In this document: positions 10,943 through 19,997 of the stretch, in pieces
Layout of the letters: the number at the start of each line of letters is the position of its first letter
How positions within the stretch are numbered: the first letter of the stretch is position 1
Notes under the pieces: generated by a model
Databases searched by the model: none
The model's input: only the letters and a program-made list of their open reading frames with translations
Told to the model about the DNA's origin: nothing
From: a virus
Virus record (IMG/VR): IMGVR_UViG_3300027970_000072
Location: 1-37,311 of that record
DNA: 37,311 nt
Reading direction: 5' to 3' (one strand)
Position numbers and translations under genes: made by a program

Positions 10943-11512
10943 TTATGATAAAATTGCCCAGTTACTACCACCAGCAGTTGCACTAGATCCAGTACATCCT
11001 ACAAAAGCATTTAATGTTAAATCGTATACGATAGATCCTTCAAGAGGACTTACGATAGAATTAATATCCGCAGTAGTCATTCTAGGTAATGTCATATAAC
11101 CAACAGGTCCTGAAGCAGTTGGTCCTGTAACTCCACTACCGGAAAAGTTGATAGTTGGAATAGATCCAGAAACTGCATAGGTTTTAGTTAATTTTTCAAA
11201 ATAAATAGAATTAGTCCCTGCACCAATTTGTAGATAATTGTTTGCACCTATAACGACATTTCCTGCACCTACAGCTACATTCCCAGATATAACATTAATA
11301 CCACCACTAACAGATCCTCTAACAATAAGATCTTCAGTTTCCATATCATTATTACTCCCGTATCCGTAGTTATTTATTTTTCCTGTTGCAATGTCAATAA
11401 TGCTCAATACATCGTTTAATGCCTCCTTAATTGTATTAAAGTTGTCATTAAGGGTAATCCTTGAAGCCGATACTGAATCTGTTCCGTTCAATGTTGTTGT
11501 TGTGATTGCCAT
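10943..11512 (-). CDS. Small fibre-like structural protein (189 aa)
   Basis: ATG at 11512 follows the 1271-residue gene by one base. The N-terminal 50 residues include SRITLNDNFNTIKEALND, the helix typical of small phage fibres that pack as trimers at their base. Residues about 70-120 alternate Gly and Val or Ile (GNVAVGAGNVVIGANN), as in repeated beta-strand shafts. The C-terminal part holds GPTASGPVG and a short tip ending SNWAILS, similar in style to exchangeable fibre tips. It is probably a short tail fibre or fibre-base adaptor. The exact partner is unknown. Confidence 0.55.
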   Translation of the reverse strand: MAITTTTLNGTDSVSASRITLNDNFNTIKEALNDVLSIIDIATGKINNYGYGSNNDMETEDLIVRGSVSGGINVISGNVAVGAGNVVIGANNYLQIGAGTNSIYFEKLTKTYAVSGSIPTINFSGSGVTGPTASGPVGYMTLPRMTTADINSIVSPLEGSIVYDLTLNAFVGCTGSSATAGGSNWAILS

Positions 11513-11513
11513 G

Positions 11514-14500
11514 TTAAATTATTTTTATTATTTCTTTTTTTGTTACTGATTTCTTATTACCGTTTGTATCTTCTAGCTCAAGTGAAACGGTGTAACTACC
11601 CTTTTCGTTGAACATATAGGAGAAATACTTATTATTGTAGTATATATCCGTGAAGTTCGAATCTCCTTCTTTTGTAAGTTTCCATTTAGGATTCTTCTTT
11701 CCGTTTATTACAGAGTTATCATATGTGAAATTAACCACTGTACATAGAGGTAAATTTTGTGCATATTTAAGAATTCTTACTTCATCCCATGTTGGATTTT
11801 TAATTATTGATCTACCATACGAAGTTCCAATAATATCTACAAATTCAACTGTTGTTTCACTTGGACTAGTAAATGCTTTTGAGATAGCTTGAATTTTTAT
11901 CTCGCTAGGAGTTATAGAGGAAGTTGTAGGTCCTGTAGCTCCTGAATATCCTAGAACAAGGTTGTATTGAAAATTATTTATTCCATCTACTCCTTGAGCA
12001 GTAGGTCCGTTAAGTTCATCAGCTAAATCCATTAAAGAAGTTGATCCAATTAAATAAGGAGAACTCATTCCATTTATTAATATGCTACCTGTCGGTCCTA
12101 GAGACTCAATCTTATAAATTTCAAAATGTGTAGGGATATCACCGACATATCCAAAATAAACAGTCTCATACGATTTATTATCTCCTGTTGCACCATCCAA
12201 TTTAATTTTGTGTCTTCCTCCTCGATCGAAGTCTTTAGAAACTGATCGAATATAAGGAATTAATTGATAGTTGCTATCATAATCTTCATTGTAATAATAG
12301 ATGAAATCATTTAAGAAAGGATGATTTATTCCATCAAAAGGCATTATTTGATTAAGTTCCTTTACTATTGATAACATATTATCCGCAGTAGATCCTATAA
12401 GTCCTGTTATCTCATAAGAATCAACAACATCGATTATGTAGACCCAATTTGTTCCGTCATATTGATATGTTCTTCTATTTGCATTAGAAACAATAATATC
12501 CCCAGTAGATCCAGTAGATCCTGTAGCTCCTGTAGCTCCTGTATAACCAGTGGGTCCTTGTTCATAATGAACATCGATAGAATTAACATCTAGAATTGTA
12601 TTTCCTTTAGTCATAAATATATGAGCAGTAGGACCTGTTACATTCTTAATTTCCCATTGAGTTATTTTAGTTCCTATTCCATCCCACCAAAGATGATAAA
12701 GATCATCCCATTTTGGAAGAAGACTCATCAAATTATATGTGTAAGGGAATCTATCAACTAGAGGATTGTTTGAAGGATCCGTGATTGTTTTGTAAAATTC
12801 AGATGAGTCTAGAGAATTATAACTCATATCTGCCATATCAATTGATTCATTTGGGTGTAAAGGAAGATCCCAAGTAGATGCATATTCGTCCCAAGTTAAT
12901 AGAGGTTTAAGAGGTGTTATTCCATTCAATGGAGGGGGCGGAATAAAATCTAACTGTACATCGTATTTTCTTGTGTTTAATTTATAATCGAGTTCTCTGA
13001 ATTGATACCATCCGATAAAGTCAGATTCTTTCATTTTAACTTCAATCATATCTTCATTAATTAAGAAAGATTTCGTATTATAACTATCCCACATGTAAAG
13101 TTCTACTTTATAGAATCCTACATAAGGGAGGATCACAGGATAATTATCTCCATCTTCTATTCCAATTTTTCCACTATCAAAAGAGAAAGCAGGAGTATCA
13201 TCAGCAACCTTAGTTATAATCCATTGCATTTCGTAATATCCATAATAACCAAGGCTTTGCCAACTGTAATTGAATTGAGAAGGAAACAAAGTAGGAAAGC
13301 CTGTTGCTCCGACGTATATAGGATTACTCGTTGATCCTGGAGATGACGTCCAACCTGAGATAGTTTGAGATAAATTAAAAGATCCATATAGAGTTCCACT
13401 AGTGGGTCCAACTAGATCGATTTGATTGAAGGTTACATTAGCATCATCCCAATTAATATCGAAAGTTTTATTGTTAAGTGTGATTGGATATCCAATTGGA
13501 ATATCTTCGTCGTCGTTTAATTGTCTTATTGGTATATTTGCTTTATCAAAATAACCTAAGAAACAATCAGCAAAATAACTTATAGGTGCACCTGAGGCTC
13601 CAAAAGAGCCTGAAGGTCCAGTCGAAACGTTTATAGAGGCTGCGGTTCCTCCACCACCTGATATTGTCGGAACTGTATATTGTATAGTTGCCTGTGGGAA
13701 AGATCCTGAAGTATTACTCATCCAAGTAACATAAATTGATCCATCACCTATTGCTTCTTTTTGTACAATTCTAATAGTTCCTGAATCACCTCCTTCTTGA
13801 TATATCGTAAAATTAGATCCAACATATGAATCATCCCTAAGAGATTTAATAATCAAATCTGCTACTTCTGAATCAGTATATATGTATTTCCCTGTATTTG
13901 GATCTCTTTCAATTACCGTATCTACTGTTGCAGTTGTTCCTGTAGGAATATAAAAAACAAATCTAAAAGTTTGAACTGTATCTAAAGGTGTAGGCATTCC
14001 ACCTACATTAATCCCATTAGGATTAAGTGTTACATACCAGGAAAGAATGTTTGTTTGGCCTCCTATTGTTAGGTCTGGACCTACTGGACATCCGAAGAAA
14101 TTTAAGTATCTTAGATCTTGTAAGAATCCGGAAGGTGAAGGAAGAACTTCGAATGAAGGCTTAAGTCCCAATTCGATTTTATCAATTCTATATTGATCGT
14201 TCCATACATTTGTATCGTATTTAGCAAAGTAAACTGCTTCACCTATAATATCAACAATTTTAGCATTTACAGGCAAGAAATAATTTTGAAGTTTTTTCTT
14301 TAATGCGAAGATTTTAATCAAAATTTCTTGAGGTGTGTATGAAAAAACTTCTTCGACTATAGGAATTCCATCATCATCATAATCTCCTGATTCTATTGTT
14401 ATGTCATAATAAAGACCGAATTTATTAGTTTTCTTATAAATTTTACTCGGAATGAGAGACGTATTATTGAAATTTGCATCTTTAGTAAAAACATCGGATA

Positions 14501-15329
14501 TGTTCATTTGTTTGAATTTACCGAAATAAACACTTTCAGAATCAACATTTAACCAGTATTCTTTCATTCTTAGATTTTGATAACCGAAGAATTTAATGAT
14601 ATTTATGAGAGCTTTATAAGATCCTAAGTAAGGATATATGTTAGAATACTCAAGTAACATTTCCTTTCTCTTCTTATTGAATAAAGACCAATTCGTTTTT
14701 ATTTCATTAACATCCGATTCATCAAAAATCGATTCATCTTGTGGTAAAAGATCTCCTCCTAAAGCAGCTAACCAATCTCTTAAACGTTGATCTTCTTCTT
14801 CACCTTCGCCATATAAAAGAATTTCAGCAAATATATTATCATCTGCGTCTTTGATAAAAACAACTGAACTATAACCCCTTTCAGTCATTGGAGAAAATCC
14901 AAGATTTACTTGAATTGGAACTGAATTAATAGTTGTTACCTCTTTTATTCCATCTTTAACTCCTGTAGTTCCTATCGAATACGCAACAGAATCGAAATTA
15001 TATTCCATAGAATACGACTTAGTCAAAGTATTTGCAGTTGCACCTAAATCAAAATCATAAAGGAACATTTCTGTTATAGGATTTGTAGATGTAAAATAAG
15101 CAGTAGCTCCGTTGCTAGGGAGTGAAGTAGATCCTATAGGATATACATACTCATAAGATTGCGAAGAAGAATTATACACCTCTTCCATGATATACAATTG
15201 GAAATCTTCAATAAGACCTTCTGATACGGTATTGAAATCTATACGACCAACCCATTTATCACTTGCTTCAAGGTATTCGAAATTGCAGTATTCACCTTTT
15301 TTATTGAAAAAGTTTAGATATTTGTACAT
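11514..15329 (-). CDS. gp7/gpI-like baseplate wedge protein with collagen and PKD-like modules (1271 aa)
   Basis: ATG at 15329 lies right after the 82-residue ORF and downstream of the gp6-like gene, the position of gene 7 in T4 and of gpI in P2. Residues about 180-390 carry the tail-protein-I-like signature: RLRDWLAALGGDLLP, then LLEYSNIYPYLGSYKAL, then IIKFFGYQNLRMKEYW. Residues 925-943 are Gly-X-Thr/Tyr/Ser triplets, a short collagen-like insert. Two PKD/Ig-like modules end in GFYKVELYMWDSYN and KGSYTVSLELEDTNGN; the second forms the C-terminus (about 1195-1271). The N-terminal region should bind the gp6-like wedge and the C-terminal modules should face outward. Family membership is a motif-based judgement. 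Confidence 0.55.
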   Translation of the reverse strand: MYKYLNFFNKKGEYCNFEYLEASDKWVGRIDFNTVSEGLIEDFQLYIMEEVYNSSSQSYEYVYPIGSTSLPSNGATAYFTSTNPITEMFLYDFDLGATANTLTKSYSMEYNFDSVAYSIGTTGVKDGIKEVTTINSVPIQVNLGFSPMTERGYSSVVFIKDADDNIFAEILLYGEGEEEDQRLRDWLAALGGDLLPQDESIFDESDVNEIKTNWSLFNKKRKEMLLEYSNIYPYLGSYKALINIIKFFGYQNLRMKEYWLNVDSESVYFGKFKQMNISDVFTKDANFNNTSLIPSKIYKKTNKFGLYYDITIESGDYDDDGIPIVEEVFSYTPQEILIKIFALKKKLQNYFLPVNAKIVDIIGEAVYFAKYDTNVWNDQYRIDKIELGLKPSFEVLPSPSGFLQDLRYLNFFGCPVGPDLTIGGQTNILSWYVTLNPNGINVGGMPTPLDTVQTFRFVFYIPTGTTATVDTVIERDPNTGKYIYTDSEVADLIIKSLRDDSYVGSNFTIYQEGGDSGTIRIVQKEAIGDGSIYVTWMSNTSGSFPQATIQYTVPTISGGGGTAASINVSTGPSGSFGASGAPISYFADCFLGYFDKANIPIRQLNDDEDIPIGYPITLNNKTFDINWDDANVTFNQIDLVGPTSGTLYGSFNLSQTISGWTSSPGSTSNPIYVGATGFPTLFPSQFNYSWQSLGYYGYYEMQWIITKVADDTPAFSFDSGKIGIEDGDNYPVILPYVGFYKVELYMWDSYNTKSFLINEDMIEVKMKESDFIGWYQFRELDYKLNTRKYDVQLDFIPPPPLNGITPLKPLLTWDEYASTWDLPLHPNESIDMADMSYNSLDSSEFYKTITDPSNNPLVDRFPYTYNLMSLLPKWDDLYHLWWDGIGTKITQWEIKNVTGPTAHIFMTKGNTILDVNSIDVHYEQGPTGYTGATGATGSTGSTGDIIVSNANRRTYQYDGTNWVYIIDVVDSYEITGLIGSTADNMLSIVKELNQIMPFDGINHPFLNDFIYYYNEDYDSNYQLIPYIRSVSKDFDRGGRHKIKLDGATGDNKSYETVYFGYVGDIPTHFEIYKIESLGPTGSILINGMSSPYLIGSTSLMDLADELNGPTAQGVDGINNFQYNLVLGYSGATGPTTSSITPSEIKIQAISKAFTSPSETTVEFVDIIGTSYGRSIIKNPTWDEVRILKYAQNLPLCTVVNFTYDNSVINGKKNPKWKLTKEGDSNFTDIYYNNKYFSYMFNEKGSYTVSLELEDTNGNKKSVTKKEIIKII
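12501..12557 (-). repeat. Short collagen-like Gly-X-Y insert within the wedge protein
   Basis: Nineteen residues (925-943 of the 1271-residue protein) read as uninterrupted Gly-X-Y triplets with Thr, Tyr, Ala and Ser at X and Y. The DNA shows near-repeats of the plus-strand unit cctgtagct and agtagatcc, consistent with growth by slippage. Confidence 0.75.
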
Positions 15330-15330
15330 T

Positions 15331-15579
15331 TTATAGATTTATGCTTCCGTCGTTTTTATCTAGTGTGTAATTGTTATAAAATTGAATAGCTTTAACTGAA
15401 TCTGTCATTTCAATAAAATAAGGCTCGATTCTATTAAGAAATCCATCCATTCCAGGATTACCAAACATTCGATTTGAAAAGAATTTATTAATCATCCCTT
15501 CAGATCTATAATCATAACCCGTATCTTTTATCTTATCGTTAGATTGATATATTTTTGTGTATACTGAATCTTTATACAT
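15331..15579 (-). CDS. Small protein between gp6-like and gp7-like genes (82 aa)
   Basis: The start ATG overlaps the stop codon of the gp6-like gene by one base (TAATG), a sign of translational coupling, and the next gene begins one base after its stop. The product is acidic to neutral, with no signal or membrane segment; it holds RMFGNPGMDGFLNRIEPYF and ends DKNDGSINL. I do not recognise a family. Its fixed place between two wedge genes suggests a minor baseplate wedge component or assembly factor. Length and tight coupling make it a real gene. Confidence 0.55.
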   Translation of the reverse strand: MYKDSVYTKIYQSNDKIKDTGYDYRSEGMINKFFSNRMFGNPGMDGFLNRIEPYFIEMTDSVKAIQFYNNYTLDKNDGSINL

Positions 15580-17345
15580 TATTTAAGTGCTGTTTTATTT
15601 GCATTCATTTGTTTAATAGCTATTGTCTCTTTTATGACTTCTTTAACAATTATATTCACTGATGAATAAGTTGAATCGCTTAATCCATCTTCAAAATAAT
15701 TACCGAATCGATCATACCAACCCCCTCTCATAACTGGCATTTCATTTTTACCTATAACAATATCGCCAAAATCATCTAATCCGATATTAGGATCGGTATT
15801 GGTAGGAACTAAAACTTTTACTTCCTGTACAGTTTTTATTCCTCTTACTCCATCGAAACTTTCTATTTTTTTGAAGTAATATCCATCGATTATAGCCTTC
15901 TCATTAACTTCTGAGATAAAAGAAAGATTAACAGAATCGATTCCTTTTATGTTTTCTAAAATTGCTATCAAATCCGATTTTGGAATTTTATCTCTTCTTT
16001 TTACTCTTAGAAGATAATCTGTTATTTGAGTTGTAACTTCGTTTGATACGGAAACAGGATTGGAAGTATCATAAATTCTAAGAAAAACATTCATAACATA
16101 TTTAGTAAGAATGGGATTTATTATTGATAGCTCAGAAGATATGATTTGTTGGCCTGAAGAATTAATATATCTATAAAGTGCAGCTTTTTCATCTTCATCT
16201 AGATAGAAATTAATAAGATTTGTTGTAAAATAATCTGAATTTTTTTGGAGTCTTTTTTCGATGTTTGGAATTAAAAAAAGATAGATAACGTTATCATCAT
16301 CGATATATTCATCATCATAGGTTGTATAAGCATCAACATACGAGTAATTGAATCTCGAAAAGAAATTTACATAATTTTCTGGATTAGCTAAAACAAAAGA
16401 TCTACTTGTTTTAGGAGCTATTAGCTTAGTTAATTCAGGGGATTCAGCATCTGCTCCAAGAACTATTGTTTTGTTTATAGTAATGTTAATGTATTCATTT
16501 GGATCTAATTCTTCACCTGTATTTGTGTATAAAGGATCTGCCCATTTCCATGTAATATCATCAGTTTTACCGAATACGTTACCACCAAATCCGTCCGTTG
16601 TTATGTATTCCACTGTTATATTAGCACCTCTATTAGGAATAGTTCCAAAATCTCGATTTCCAAAATAAATATCGATACCATCAGTCAGTCCAGTTTTAAC
16701 CATACATTGTTTACTGCCTTTAGTCATATCATAAAGTGAATCGACTATTTCATATGGGTCGCCGTTTACAGTTATTTTTATATTTTCATTATCAATTTCT
16801 TTCTTTGCTAAAATACTGAAAGATTGAAGTTCTAATCCTGTTCCTGTCTTTGTTTGTTGTTCCAAAGATCCCTGAATAATTTTTAGAGGAATGAAAGACC
16901 TTTCTGATTTTTTTATCTTTATATTATCCATATCATTAGAAATCCTAATAATATAAGGAAGGCCATTATAATCACAAATTATTACAGTTTTGTCAGGTAT
17001 GGTAGCATAAGAGAAATTAACTTCGGATATTGAAGGTTTCCATTTTACATTTATAGTTCCTTCAGCAGAAATAGATCTAGTTGGGTTATGTCCTGCAAGT
17101 CTAGCAAATCCATATATAGATCGCCTTTTTGTTGCAGTGTAGATATTTAATTCGACTAATGAATCTTCTAAATAGAGGAAAATTAACTGAACGAAATTTT
17201 GCATTACTACTAAAATTTGTCCATATGGAGAAGCTGCTGAGAATATATCCCCAGTTTGATTATAGGTTTCTACAAGATAATTTTTTATTTGTAGAAATAT
17301 CTCTCCGAATTTAAGTTTATTGGGTCTTAGAATGTTATTGCTCAT
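15579..17345 (-). CDS. Baseplate wedge protein, gp6/Baseplate_J-like (588 aa)
   Basis: This is the inner wedge protein that forms the ring around the tail hub in contractile tails. Residues about 60-105 show the family-style N-terminus: a helix with LYLEDSLVELNIYTAT, then KRRSIYGFARLAGHNP, then SAEGTINVKW. A middle beta-rich part follows, with DGIDIYFGNRDFGTIPNRG and TVEYITTDGFGGN, the nucleus of gpJ/gp6-type domains. The C-terminal part holds RVKRRDKIPKSDLIAILENIKGIDSVNLSF, typical of the segment that packs against its neighbour. Length is close to T4 gp6. It follows the gp25-like gene by one base, the canonical gp25-gp6 order. Confidence 0.82.
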   Translation of the reverse strand: MSNNILRPNKLKFGEIFLQIKNYLVETYNQTGDIFSAASPYGQILVVMQNFVQLIFLYLEDSLVELNIYTATKRRSIYGFARLAGHNPTRSISAEGTINVKWKPSISEVNFSYATIPDKTVIICDYNGLPYIIRISNDMDNIKIKKSERSFIPLKIIQGSLEQQTKTGTGLELQSFSILAKKEIDNENIKITVNGDPYEIVDSLYDMTKGSKQCMVKTGLTDGIDIYFGNRDFGTIPNRGANITVEYITTDGFGGNVFGKTDDITWKWADPLYTNTGEELDPNEYINITINKTIVLGADAESPELTKLIAPKTSRSFVLANPENYVNFFSRFNYSYVDAYTTYDDEYIDDDNVIYLFLIPNIEKRLQKNSDYFTTNLINFYLDEDEKAALYRYINSSGQQIISSELSIINPILTKYVMNVFLRIYDTSNPVSVSNEVTTQITDYLLRVKRRDKIPKSDLIAILENIKGIDSVNLSFISEVNEKAIIDGYYFKKIESFDGVRGIKTVQEVKVLVPTNTDPNIGLDDFGDIVIGKNEMPVMRGGWYDRFGNYFEDGLSDSTYSSVNIIVKEVIKETIAIKQMNANKTALK

Positions 17346-17347
17346 CT

Positions 17348-17746
17348 TTATACATTAAGTGATATTTGTGAATCAGGATTAGGGGATGCGGCAATTCCTA
17401 AAACTGACCTCCCATCAACTTCTATGTCAACTAAAATCGAATCAGAGATATCCCCCCTGATGAAATTGACATTTACATTGAAAGGAATAGCAAGTTGACT
17501 ATTAGTGCAAAATCTTCTAACCTGTGACATTATGTCGTTTTTTATTGTTCCTACTGTTATATATGGATTCCATAGATATCCTTCAAGATTACATCCTAAT
17601 TCAGGCTCGCCTAGAACTTCTCCAGGGATTGTAGTCAAACACATTTCTATCATTTGAACAAAATTACTAATGTCATCTTCTACTTCTAGAAAATTAGCAT
17701 TGTAATTTGGGTCTTGTGGCAGTCTCAAATAGATATCCAAAGCCAT
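17348..17746 (-). CDS. Baseplate wedge protein, gp25/GpW-like (132 aa)
   Basis: The length and motifs match the gp25-like wedge family, which joins the inner baseplate to the sheath. Residues 41-60 contain PGEVLGEPELGCNLEGYLW, the family E-P-x-x-G-x-x-L signature. A helix (IKNDIMSQVRRFC) and the strand pair FNVNVNFIRGD and SILVDIEVDG follow. The gene begins at ATG 17746 after the longest spacer in the tail cluster (68 bases), which may hold a promoter. The gp6-like gene comes directly after it, as in most contractile tails. Confidence 0.85.
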   Translation of the reverse strand: MALDIYLRLPQDPNYNANFLEVEDDISNFVQMIEMCLTTIPGEVLGEPELGCNLEGYLWNPYITVGTIKNDIMSQVRRFCTNSQLAIPFNVNVNFIRGDISDSILVDIEVDGRSVLGIAASPNPDSQISLNV

Positions 17747-17814
17747 ATATAGTATATTATTATTTTATTATTTTAGTTCACTAGAGGTCATCTTAATGTT
17801 ACTCTTGATCAAAT
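17747..17814 (-). other. Spacer upstream of the gp25-like gene
   Basis: This is a 68-base gene-free spacer, the longest within the tail genes. It is A/T-rich near the gp25-like start, with no Shine-Dalgarno. The only internal frame is a 7-codon one, which I do not regard as a gene. Leader and promoter function is the most likely content. Confidence 0.5.
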
Positions 17815-17842
17815 CTATGATCCCCCTGATGTAAAGAAGAAA
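17810..17842 (-). promoter_or_regulatory. Possible Bacteroidota-type promoter before the gp25-like gene
   Basis: On the minus strand, TAGATTTG (17817-17810) matches the TAnnTTTG -7 element known from Bacteroidota. TTTC, one mismatch from TTTG, lies 21 bases upstream, within the accepted spacing to the -33 element. It overlaps the end of the upstream gene, so a chance match is quite possible. Confidence 0.25.
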
Positions 17843-18600
17843 TCCATTCCTTCGTCAGCTTTAATTTCTTCTTCTATTTTTGTTATCTCATCAGTTCCTT
17901 CAGTTCGAATCAAATCATAATTAATTGTTATATTTCCAGGTAAATTAAAAGCAAATGTACCTAGAATTCTTGAAAGTTGCACCTTACATTTAGCAACAAC
18001 ATATCGATAGAATATCTCATCAGCAAAAAGAAATTCAAATGGAAGTTTTATATATGCTTGACAAACACAATCTCTATCAGGAGTTTCTCCTGAAAAGAAT
18101 AACTTATGAGAATTACGATTATAATTATAACTTACAGTGTGATTGATTATGTGATTCGCTAAATCTAACCAAGATAAATTAAGTACATAATACATCATGT
18201 TTTCTGTTCCCTGTCCGATAGAAACTGAATCAGATAGAAATAAACGTTCAACACCAAAGTCACCTGTACCATCGAAAGAGTAAGTTCTACCGAAATCTTC
18301 TCTCATTTTTTTAACAGCAAAAATAGAAAATACACATTCCGGAACAGTAACTGTTCGACTCTTCTTAAATTCATCGGATTGAAACATTGTTTTTGGAATA
18401 ATAACAAATCTCTCTTCCACGGCATCTTCGTATTTTTTATAGAACCATTCAGAAGAAAATTTAATAATTCTCTCAATCTCTTTAACAGGAACAGTAAATG
18501 GCAATGCACAAGCAACAGATATTTCCTGTTGTACTAAAGCGATAAATTCGTCAGTTGTATAGGGTTGACCATTTTCACATTTATCATATTCAAAACTCAT
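17815..18600 (-). CDS. Putative neck / head-tail connector structural protein (261 aa)
   Basis: The ATG overlaps the stop of the upstream gene as ATGA. The N-terminal 60 residues are helical (DEFIALVQQEISVACALPF, IERIIKFSSEWFYKKYEDA) and the middle is beta-rich. The last 60 residues hold YRYVVAKCKVQLSRILGTF, LPGNITINYD and then EGTDEITKIEEEIK. A helix, a LPG-x-x-(T/S)-I-N strand and a Glu-rich helix make a pattern I associate with T4-type neck or tail-completion proteins. This is a tentative reading from pattern memory, without an alignment. Its place beside wedge genes would also allow a baseplate role. Confidence 0.4.
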   Translation of the reverse strand: MSFEYDKCENGQPYTTDEFIALVQQEISVACALPFTVPVKEIERIIKFSSEWFYKKYEDAVEERFVIIPKTMFQSDEFKKSRTVTVPECVFSIFAVKKMREDFGRTYSFDGTGDFGVERLFLSDSVSIGQGTENMMYYVLNLSWLDLANHIINHTVSYNYNRNSHKLFFSGETPDRDCVCQAYIKLPFEFLFADEIFYRYVVAKCKVQLSRILGTFAFNLPGNITINYDLIRTEGTDEITKIEEEIKADEGMDFFFTSGGS

Positions 18601-19964
18601 GGCTTAATATATTTTTTCGTAGGAATTATTACAGTATCACCAGCAACAAAATACCCAGGTTTTAATCTTTCATATTGAATAACTGTAGTATTTTTACTTA
18701 TTTCAGCAAAGATTCCTAGTTTACCTTTATAAAAAACTCCACCGTTCATTTTAGCATTTAATACAGAATTCATACCATCAACATCTGTATTATTTAACAC
18801 AATTGTTCTATTTGCCATGGAATTGATTAGTAAACATCTATTAACCACAGAATCTAAATAAATGTTACATTCTATTAATCGACAATCAGTAATTTCACAA
18901 TCATAAAAAACACAATTTTGAAAATTACCATATTGAATCTTACAATTTACAAATTCAATATCTTTGATAGTTCCTGTAGATTTAATCTCACCATCTCTTA
19001 TTTGTAAAGCTGAAAGCGTCGTATCATAATTCATTTCTAATTCATTATCCTTGAATTTTGCTGAAATTAAGAAATCATAGATCCTATCCCTAAGAACAGA
19101 ATAATAATAATCTAGAGTTTTTGGATTTTCTAATAAATCTACTGTGAAATTAACTTTTGGAAATTTTTGTTTGAATACAGCGTAATCTAAATAGGATTCT
19201 CTTATTTTATTTTGTTTCAAAATAAGTTTTTCAAAATTTAGGATATTTTCTTTTGTGTATTGAGATCTAAATGTAGAATTCCACGAAACAACACAAAATT
19301 CACTAATTATGTCGAGTATTTCAGTAGGTTTCTTTTCATATTCCTTACCTCCTATATATTGAAGTCTAAGGAATCCTTCTGTTAAAAGTTCGAAATTTAC
19401 TCCACATTCTTTTGTATCTGGAACCGAATAAAATTTAGGATCTACTACAGATTCTTCTTTAGGAACAAATCTTTGATTAATATCAAATTTCTGAATACTC
19501 TTAGTATTGAATCCATATTTTCTAGATGGAAATGCTTTATAAACAGCATCTTCATTAAATTCTAGAATGAATTTTAGTTTATCAATTTTTTCAACAGAGA
19601 TTCCCTTGAAAAATAGAGTTCCTTTGAATGGTCCTGCTTCTTTATCGATAAATTTAATATCAACAAAGAAGTTATTATTTTTTTCTGTGAATCCATTTCT
19701 TTCAATCCACGAAAAAAGATTAAGACAAATAAGTCTAGAATCTCTGTACGTGAGGAATGTAGTTTCCAAACGATAAACTCCATCATCTCCTCGACTTATG
19801 TTAGCATTATAAGATCCAGGTACATCGGTTGAAACTTTTCGTTTCAATGCTTTGGATAACCCCTTTAATACATTAGAAGGAGTCATATCAGAATTAAATT
19901 CCGATATGATTCTCACTAAAGTGTTTTCAAATAATGGGGAATATGATAGACTATCGAATTTCAA
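18597..19964 (-). CDS. Structural protein with C-terminal pentapeptide-type repeats (455 aa)
   Basis: No ATG exists between the upstream in-frame stop (19989-19991) and TTG at 19964; the next in-frame ATG would remove 26 residues that look folded, so TTG is the likely start. Residues about 334-395 repeat every five residues with a central Phe, Leu, Ile or Val and often Cys or Asn (FVNCK, IQYGN, FQNCV, FYDCE, ITDCR, LIECN), which predicts a right-handed quadrilateral beta-helix. The N-terminal half, with YRLETTFLTYRDSR and ERNGFTEKNNNFF, faintly resembles amidoligase-like proteins of large myoviruses. The His-x-Asn expected there is absent (FFVDIKF), so I do not call it an enzyme. Context suggests a baseplate-associated protein. 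Confidence 0.5.
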   Translation of the reverse strand: MKFDSLSYSPLFENTLVRIISEFNSDMTPSNVLKGLSKALKRKVSTDVPGSYNANISRGDDGVYRLETTFLTYRDSRLICLNLFSWIERNGFTEKNNNFFVDIKFIDKEAGPFKGTLFFKGISVEKIDKLKFILEFNEDAVYKAFPSRKYGFNTKSIQKFDINQRFVPKEESVVDPKFYSVPDTKECGVNFELLTEGFLRLQYIGGKEYEKKPTEILDIISEFCVVSWNSTFRSQYTKENILNFEKLILKQNKIRESYLDYAVFKQKFPKVNFTVDLLENPKTLDYYYSVLRDRIYDFLISAKFKDNELEMNYDTTLSALQIRDGEIKSTGTIKDIEFVNCKIQYGNFQNCVFYDCEITDCRLIECNIYLDSVVNRCLLINSMANRTIVLNNTDVDGMNSVLNAKMNGGVFYKGKLGIFAEISKNTTVIQYERLKPGYFVAGDTVIIPTKKYIKP

Positions 19965-19997
19965 TGTAACCTTCTTTTTTCTATATATTCAAGTTAA

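Noticed and set aside
17757-17791. Tiny frame MTSSELK in the spacer before the gp25-like gene
   Set aside because: Seven codons with no supporting signal; most likely chance.
18597-19964. Amidoligase enzyme
   Set aside because: Only a loose resemblance; the catalytic His-x-Asn expected in the family is absent.
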